Of a stretch of DNA of 64,000 nucleotides, positions 58,530 through 64,000 are shown piece by piece. The stretch covers positions 4,822,501 to 4,886,500 of the forward strand of contig JAZGTN010000037.1 in NCBI GenBank assembly GCA_037783415.1. Reading direction: 5' to 3'. A program made the translations under genes and the position numbers. A model generated the notes under the pieces. It saw nothing but the letters and a program-made list of their open reading frames with translations. It ran no database searches and had not been told where the DNA came from. Each line of letters starts with the position of its first letter. Position 1 is the stretch's first letter. The DNA comes from Leptasterias polaris (taxonomy: Eukaryota; Echinodermata; Asteroidea; Forcipulatida; Asteriidae).

Positions 58530-61500
58530 GTATCAGCTTTAGGTCAAACACTGAAGGTTTTTATTAACACTAAGAAGAAAAGCTCACAGATGTCTCTTCT
58601 TTTCAAATGTATTTGACAACATTAGTTGCAGCTTCTGAGCATGCATCATGGCTGTATTCCCAAAGCCCAGGGCATGATGTGTGGAACATCCCATGAGGGA
58701 GTATACGACGAAAGGTGCTTATGGGGGCATACAACAACTGCATGCAAAATACTAACAACACGTTAGCTTGTGTCTCATTATTGGGAGGTTCAGGGAGATG
58801 TTTTGTTCCATCTCCGGTTCGCAAGAGTCCGGGATGGAATTTGCCGGGTGTCGACTCCGATCTCATCAACTCTTCCGGGAGTTTCCAGCGATTAATGCTC
58901 GGTGTCAGTGTTAATCACGTTGTTTTTCTCCCGCCAAAAAAACTCCCTCCAGCTCTATTTCGCTTTCTCTCTTGTCTGTTTGCCACTTGTTTGAACGCTC
59001 AATTGACGGCACGCGGACAATTCGACGAATTCGCGCGGTTTGCCCCGTGAAACAATGTTACAGCACGGCACCCCTCGTGGGTTTGCCCGGATTTTTACGG
59101 TTGGGTATCTTAGGAGGAAGTACCACAACATTCTTGGGATTAGCAAATATATTTAGATTTGCAAAATTGTGATTCTTTTGGAAGGTATTCAGAAAATGAG
59201 GAGCTCATGTCATGCTAGATTTGAGCTTTTCACAGGAACACTAAGAGATGGGAAGTCTAGGGCATCCTAAGGTTGACAATTCGTACTATTTGGCCACCAT
59301 AAATCTCTTTAAAAGGCATTTATAATGTGCGTTAAGGACAAATAAATTACTCGTAGTTGCATAAGTGAACATAAAATGAACTTGAAACTGCGGTTGTACT
59401 ATCAGAGAGTAGTCTTAAGTCAAAAGGATGATGAGTGTTAATCCCTTGCTTAATCTCGCGAGAGTATGTTGGTGAAATGTAAACAACTTTTATCCAGAAT
59501 ACCACGTGGTGGTTGAAACCGACGGAACGACCGTCCCGTCCAAATTTGGCGGGAATGTCAAGCGTTTACAAAGGGACCAGGATGTTGTCTAAATAAACGA
59601 TCATTTGGAATATAAAAAACGTTTTGCCTATCTAGGCCTAGGCCTAATATATTTTTGACAATTCAATTTAAAAATGGTACATTCTACAAAACTCATTTAG
59701 AAATCTTGTTTTCAGGATAATTTATGTGCATAGAAATATAAAGGCTGTCTATATACTAGGCTATATATATATCAAGAAGTTTGACAAACAAAACGATAAG
59801 AGTCAGTAGAATAATGTTTGTCTTTAAATTGTTCAACAAAACGCGAGCTATGACTTTCATTTCTGACTTTGTTTGCTATCCAAACTTATCATAATAACTT
59901 GTTGTTCTTAATGCAATGGTAAAGGTTGTAATTAAGTTGCCTTCCAAAATATTTCGAGTTAATTTTGGCCACTTTTTGTGATTTGTATTTATGCTTGTAA
60001 TTTCGAACACATAGGACTTCGAAAGATGGTGTACCCGTGTTGCTTGTTGGCGTAAAGCAACCACTGGTATCAGAAATCAGCGAAATGACAGTCAAACACA
60101 CCTTCTTAATACCACAGGTATGAATGATTCAGCGACATTGAATGTGTTTTCCCCCCAAACAGGCAGAGACGACATTTTGCACCCAAAAGGGCACACGGCT
60201 CGTTCAAATAAGAACCCAATCGATCAAAATCGTTCATTTTCAAAGATGGCGGAGCTGACAGCAACAGGAAGTAATTTCGAACTGCTCGGCGGCCAATTCG
60301 ATTGGAGAGCTGTTTATACAAACGAACTCGCTGAGCCCGGGAAAAAGTTTTCTGCTCAACAAGAAATAGATCACCAACGCGCTGTGTTTTGTTGCGACTG
60401 GTGTTGTTCGCTGCGTACTTCTGATCAGCAGCTATAATCCGCTTAGCAGCTTCATCAAATTCGGTCTATGAATCAGATAAGTGCTTCGCTGGGACCCGCA
60501 AACCCCCTTACATAAGGGTATTTTTTCATTGAAACACGGTAACCAGCGATTTCGGCATGAAGCCCCGGTGCATTCTGGTCGATACCCGTTTGCGCGCGGA
60601 TGGGTAAAATTAATCGAAAATCAAGATACGCCCATCGCGTTTATGGGGACGACAGTTGCCATGACGAGCTCACAACTTTACAGTTCGTCTGAAATGCTCA
60701 CTTTATTTTTAGTGACCATGCGCAGTGGGCTTGCACTAATACGATGGCAGGGCAATTGCACTTTGCATGTAGCATTTGCATTATGCACCGGTGTATCAAT
60801 GGGATTTCCATAATCCCGATGACATGTCTACATGTTTGTGAATTGACGACTAAAGAGCGGTTCACATTACCGATTACTACCGCAACCATTATCGGTAAGT
60901 TGTGGCAAACGAGCAGTTGGTGTCACCGACTTTGATATCGACAAAAATTGCAAACTTGCACACAGGAAAAACCTGGCAAACGTTCAATTCTGGATACCGT
61001 TCTCAGAGCTGTGATGTGGAGCGTGGTTGCCAAATGGATTGCATTATGGATTTTTGTATTGTTTTACAAGGACGGTAAATACGAGAAAGATTTTTTTTAA
61101 ATGCCGGTAATGGAAGATTTAACATTGATTTACTGACCCAATACTTCTGAATTTGACCTCAAGGATATCTGGAATAAATGCTTGTGTCCTTACAAAGTAA
61201 CTGGTTGGGGAAAAAATAATATCTTTACTTGCTTTTAATAGTCAGAGCAACTATTTTCGCCCTCACTCAATTTACAATCAAATTGTAATGTTCAAATTAA
61301 ATACTATTATTTTGGGGGTTCCGTGTACGTCCATTTTGACTAAAAATAAAACCAGAGTTTCATTGATAGAGCGAGCATATCTACCAATAAAGTACTCAAT
61401 GCGCTTGAACACAGAGAGGCAAAATGGTTTCCCGTGTGATGCAACGCATTCACCAGCCACTGCCTGAAGCACCAGGGCAAATCCAATTTCTTAACGATAA

Positions 61501-61600
61501 ATATACACCTTTACATGCATTGCACAACAAACGGGATCTATGGCTTGAGGTCACATCTGAAGGACGAAGAAGCAATGGTTAATTGTCTTTACTTAAATGG
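58530..61600. other. No gene recognised
   Basis: About 3 kb, locally GC-richer at 58,780-59,110 and 60,150-60,680. A YY1-like aagatggcggag with an ATG lies at 60243-60254, opening 63 codons (to 60437) without recognisable features. It could mark a promoter but nothing else supports a gene. Confidence 0.35.
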
Positions 61601-61604
61601 ACAC

Positions 61605-61700
61605 GCGTATCAAGACCAGGACTCGAACCCACACCCAGGTGATCAGAAACACCAAAGCTTGAGGTTCGGTGCGCTTGGTTGAGTGCTCAGCCGCAGTAGG
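61605..61700 (-). mobile_element. tRNA-derived SINE head, minus strand
   Basis: Minus strand has ctgcggctgagcactc (A-box-like), a ctcaagctttggtg anticodon-arm region and gggtgtgggttcgagtcctg (B box). Same family as 10707. C10 run follows at 61739. Confidence 0.6.
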
Positions 61701-61828
61701 CCACATGACTTTGAGGGTTTCGGTGATATTTTGTGTGTCCCCCCCCCCACCTCCCCCAGGGGGTAATAAATCCAATATCGCTAAATCATTCAACCAGGGC
61801 TATATTGAATGTGTTTGTCCCGTTGTTT

Positions 61829-62016
61829 GTTATGTTGGTTTGGTTATGTTGGTTATGCTGGTTACGTTGGTAATATGGTGGTTATGTTGGTTGTGTTGGT
61901 TATGTTGGTCATTTTGGTTAAAATTGCTATGTTGGTTATGTTGATTATGTCAATGATTATGTTGTAATGTTGGTTATGCTAGTTAAACTTGGTTGGCTAT
62001 GCTGGTTGCGTTGGTT
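61829..62016. repeat. 9-bp tandem array (ttatgttgg)
   Basis: About sixteen imperfect units of ttatgttgg/t. The tryptophan/leucine/cysteine-rich frame at 61669-61944 is its translation. Confidence 0.9.
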
Positions 62017-62204
62017 TATACTTTGGAAGGATGCTTCGTTGCAAAGGACTTTTTTGTAAACAGTAACAAAAGAAGCACGATTCTCTCTCTGAATGTATTT
62101 AGTGAATTCAACAGAGGGTCGGTTCACAATGTAAAGAAGAAGAAAAATATGTGATAAATGAAATAAATTTTGTACCATGGTCTTTACAAATTATCATTAC
62201 TTGG

Positions 62205-62285
62205 AAATGTCATGATCAATCGAAATCACAGGCCAAGAAACACTAAAGCTTGAGTCCGGTGCTCTTACCACTCAGACGTAACACG
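62205..62285 (-). mobile_element. tRNA-derived SINE fragment, minus strand
   Basis: Minus strand tacgtctgagtggtaagagc, then accggactcaagctttagtg and a degraded B-box region (gatttcgattgatcatgaca). Confidence 0.5.
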
Positions 62286-62289
62286 TCAT

Positions 62290-63300
62290 CATGAAATACG
62301 GAAAACTTTAATTAGTGGTTCACAATTTAAACTTCTTTTTAAACCGTTCTTTGTCTTCACAAGACATAATTTTCTATTATGTAATATCAAAATAATCAGT
62401 TATATGTGCACAATTGGCACTTGTCTTAGTCTGAAGAAAAACGGTTGTTATTGAAACTGAATAAAAGGGCAACTCTAAATGAATATTTCCCAGGGACTGC
62501 GAGTGAGATATCTCCCAACATCTTGCCCAATTTCCCCTCACACGAACACCTGTGTTCACTCTATAAAGCCGCCCCATTTACGAATCTCAATTGGAAATTT
62601 CATTCCGCGAGTTGTTAGCACGAAGTTCCGCCGCATACGAGGCTGGCTGGCGAATCGAGCACAAGCTTCCTTATTCGCCTCCCGTGTGCCCCCCTGGGGA
62701 GTGGCGGCTCAGTTAGGCCGCTCAGAGCCCCGAGCTTTGTGAAAAGTGATAAAAAAGGCCGGCTCGTCCTGCATCTTAAAACTTGGGTGAAAGCGTTGGG
62801 AGATGGGATGAGCGGTGCCGTGGGGGCGTTTTGTTGCCGTGGCGATTGGGAGCTCATTTCGATCGGTGTTGCAGTTCGTCAGTTTGACTCCTTTTATGGC
62901 GAGAGATGTGGACACTCTTTAAGGGCTTTGACCCAGAGTCTATTTGAATGATGATGGACAAAAGCCACCATCTTGCCGATTTGACGGGTCAAAGTGTTTT
63001 GGGGTGGATCACACATTTTACATGCATCATTACACAGTAGGAAGTATGTATTAATTAAAACTAAAGACTCAATTTTCAAGATGTAAGCTTAAAGCTTGAT
63101 ACTGGAAATGCATCCCCTTTATTGAAACCTTATTAATTTACCAAAGCTAGAAAATAGCCAGAAAATATCGTTGCCGCTTATAAGCAAAGTTTTGCGTGGG
63201 CAGCCGTAGAGCTATAATGGGGGTAACAGTCACGTTCATTTCGGCTTTTGGCTGGTAGCTGTTTCAGCTAGGCGACACCTTCGGTGTGCTAAGTAAATTC
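62290..63300. other. No gene recognised
   Basis: Locally GC-rich at 62,620-62,950. Overlapping frames on both strands, none with motifs or clear splice context. Confidence 0.35.
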
Positions 63301-63302
63301 GT

Positions 63303-63612
63303 GTTGGTGAGATCAAAATTACTATATTCACATATTTGCATAGCTTACATAATAAAAAGGTGCTATTGGCAGGAAATTTCTTGAAGTATCTTTGCTTTAA
63401 ATGCTATCATAGCTTATGGAAAATGAGCACTATAGTTTTCATCTCGCGAGAGACCCAATGCTAGAAAAAAGTGAAAACATGTTAGATTTCTTCTATACTA
63501 CTCGTGACTCCGATGACCTTGAGCTTAAACATTTACATATAGGTTAAGGTTGGTTGTTTCCTGCATGTTTGGTCAAAGTGCGGATAATGGTATTTGACAA
63601 TCACTAACTAAA
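63303..63612. mobile_element. TTAA-type element, decayed (copy 17)
   Basis: Interior blocks (gcatagcttacataataaa, aatgctatcatagctta, actcgtgactccgatgacc) match other copies. Core tctcgcgaga at 63442-63451. Both termini degenerate. Confidence 0.6.
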
Positions 63613-64000
63613 ACGACGACCAGGCCCCAAAAGCCAATACAAAATATTTCCAGCCAATAATAGTGTTTACACTCGTAAAACAATAGGAGGTAATGCCGAC
63701 AGTCCCGCAGAAACCACAAACACCAATTTAGGTCTCTCAATATAAACACCTTCCGCGAACAGCATTTTTTGCAAGTTTCTCATGAAATGAAAGCGATACA
63801 TTTTGTTCCGCGCAGACGGCGCCATGCAGTTTGTTTGCACATAGTTTTGAAACTATTTTAAATCAACCTGCCGATCGATTTGAACGATACGGGATTCCTG
63901 GAATATATACAGGTGGTTAAGTACTTTGTTGTAATCTAAAGGTTTATGAAGTCGTTGCACTTTTGGTAGGTTCCATAAAGCCGTATTTATACAAAGAGAT

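Noticed and set aside
60246..60437. ATG in an aagatggcggag context, possible promoter and first exon
   Set aside because: The 63-codon frame has no homology I recognise and no clear donor. Kept only as a note.
1..64000. CRISPR arrays, bacterial operons, phage genes
   Set aside because: Tandem arrays lack repeat-spacer structure, and overall architecture is that of an animal genome.

Overview
This is eukaryotic, animal-type DNA. There are no operons or dense long reading frames. It holds a decayed LINE retrotransposon, tRNA-derived SINEs, many short inverted-repeat elements and exons bounded by splice consensus sites. The dominant repeat is a family of ~350-400 bp TTAA-ended elements that I associate with sea-star (asteroid echinoderm) genomes. 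That assignment rests on recollection of repeat style plus the general composition, so treat 'echinoderm, probably sea star' as tentative. Most of the window is intergenic or intronic. The listed open reading frames outside the items below look like chance frames or repeat translations. LAYOUT. 1-24,000: repeat-rich DNA with no supported gene. It contains eight TTAA elements, a tRNA-Leu-type SINE nested in another inverted-repeat element (10.6-11.1 kb), several other inverted-repeat elements and four degenerate tandem arrays. 24,066-33,157 (minus strand): the one convincing host gene. A terminal exon at 24,066-24,296 encodes ten cysteines in the spacing of the prokineticin/colipase-fold (AVIT-type) domain. 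An upstream exon at 32,912-33,157 encodes a signal peptide, a pro-region and a furin-like R-E-K-R site. Both are phase 0 with good splice sites, so together they predict a ~158-residue secreted precursor releasing a ~80-residue ten-cysteine peptide. The ~8.6 kb between them, treated as intron, holds two TTAA elements, a tandem array and a curious 191-bp templated insertion flanked by 56-bp direct repeats. 33,500-47,000: repeats, including two near-perfect hairpins (56-bp and 37-bp stems), a ~0.7 kb DNA element with terminal inverted repeats, and a 42-bp tandem array open in several frames. 47,282-49,602: a 5'-truncated CR1/L2/Rex1-type LINE with two frameshifts and an in-frame stop. 49,897-50,165: an array of GATATC palindromes spaced 21 bp apart. 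50,700-64,000: further TTAA elements, SINE copies, short tandem arrays and one speculative 42-nt exon at 58,484. HOW IT FITS. The biology of interest is the peptide-hormone-like gene. The rest is a record of repeat activity, notably elements whose palindromic centres have changed on both arms together. All family names are from motif reading only; no database search was possible.
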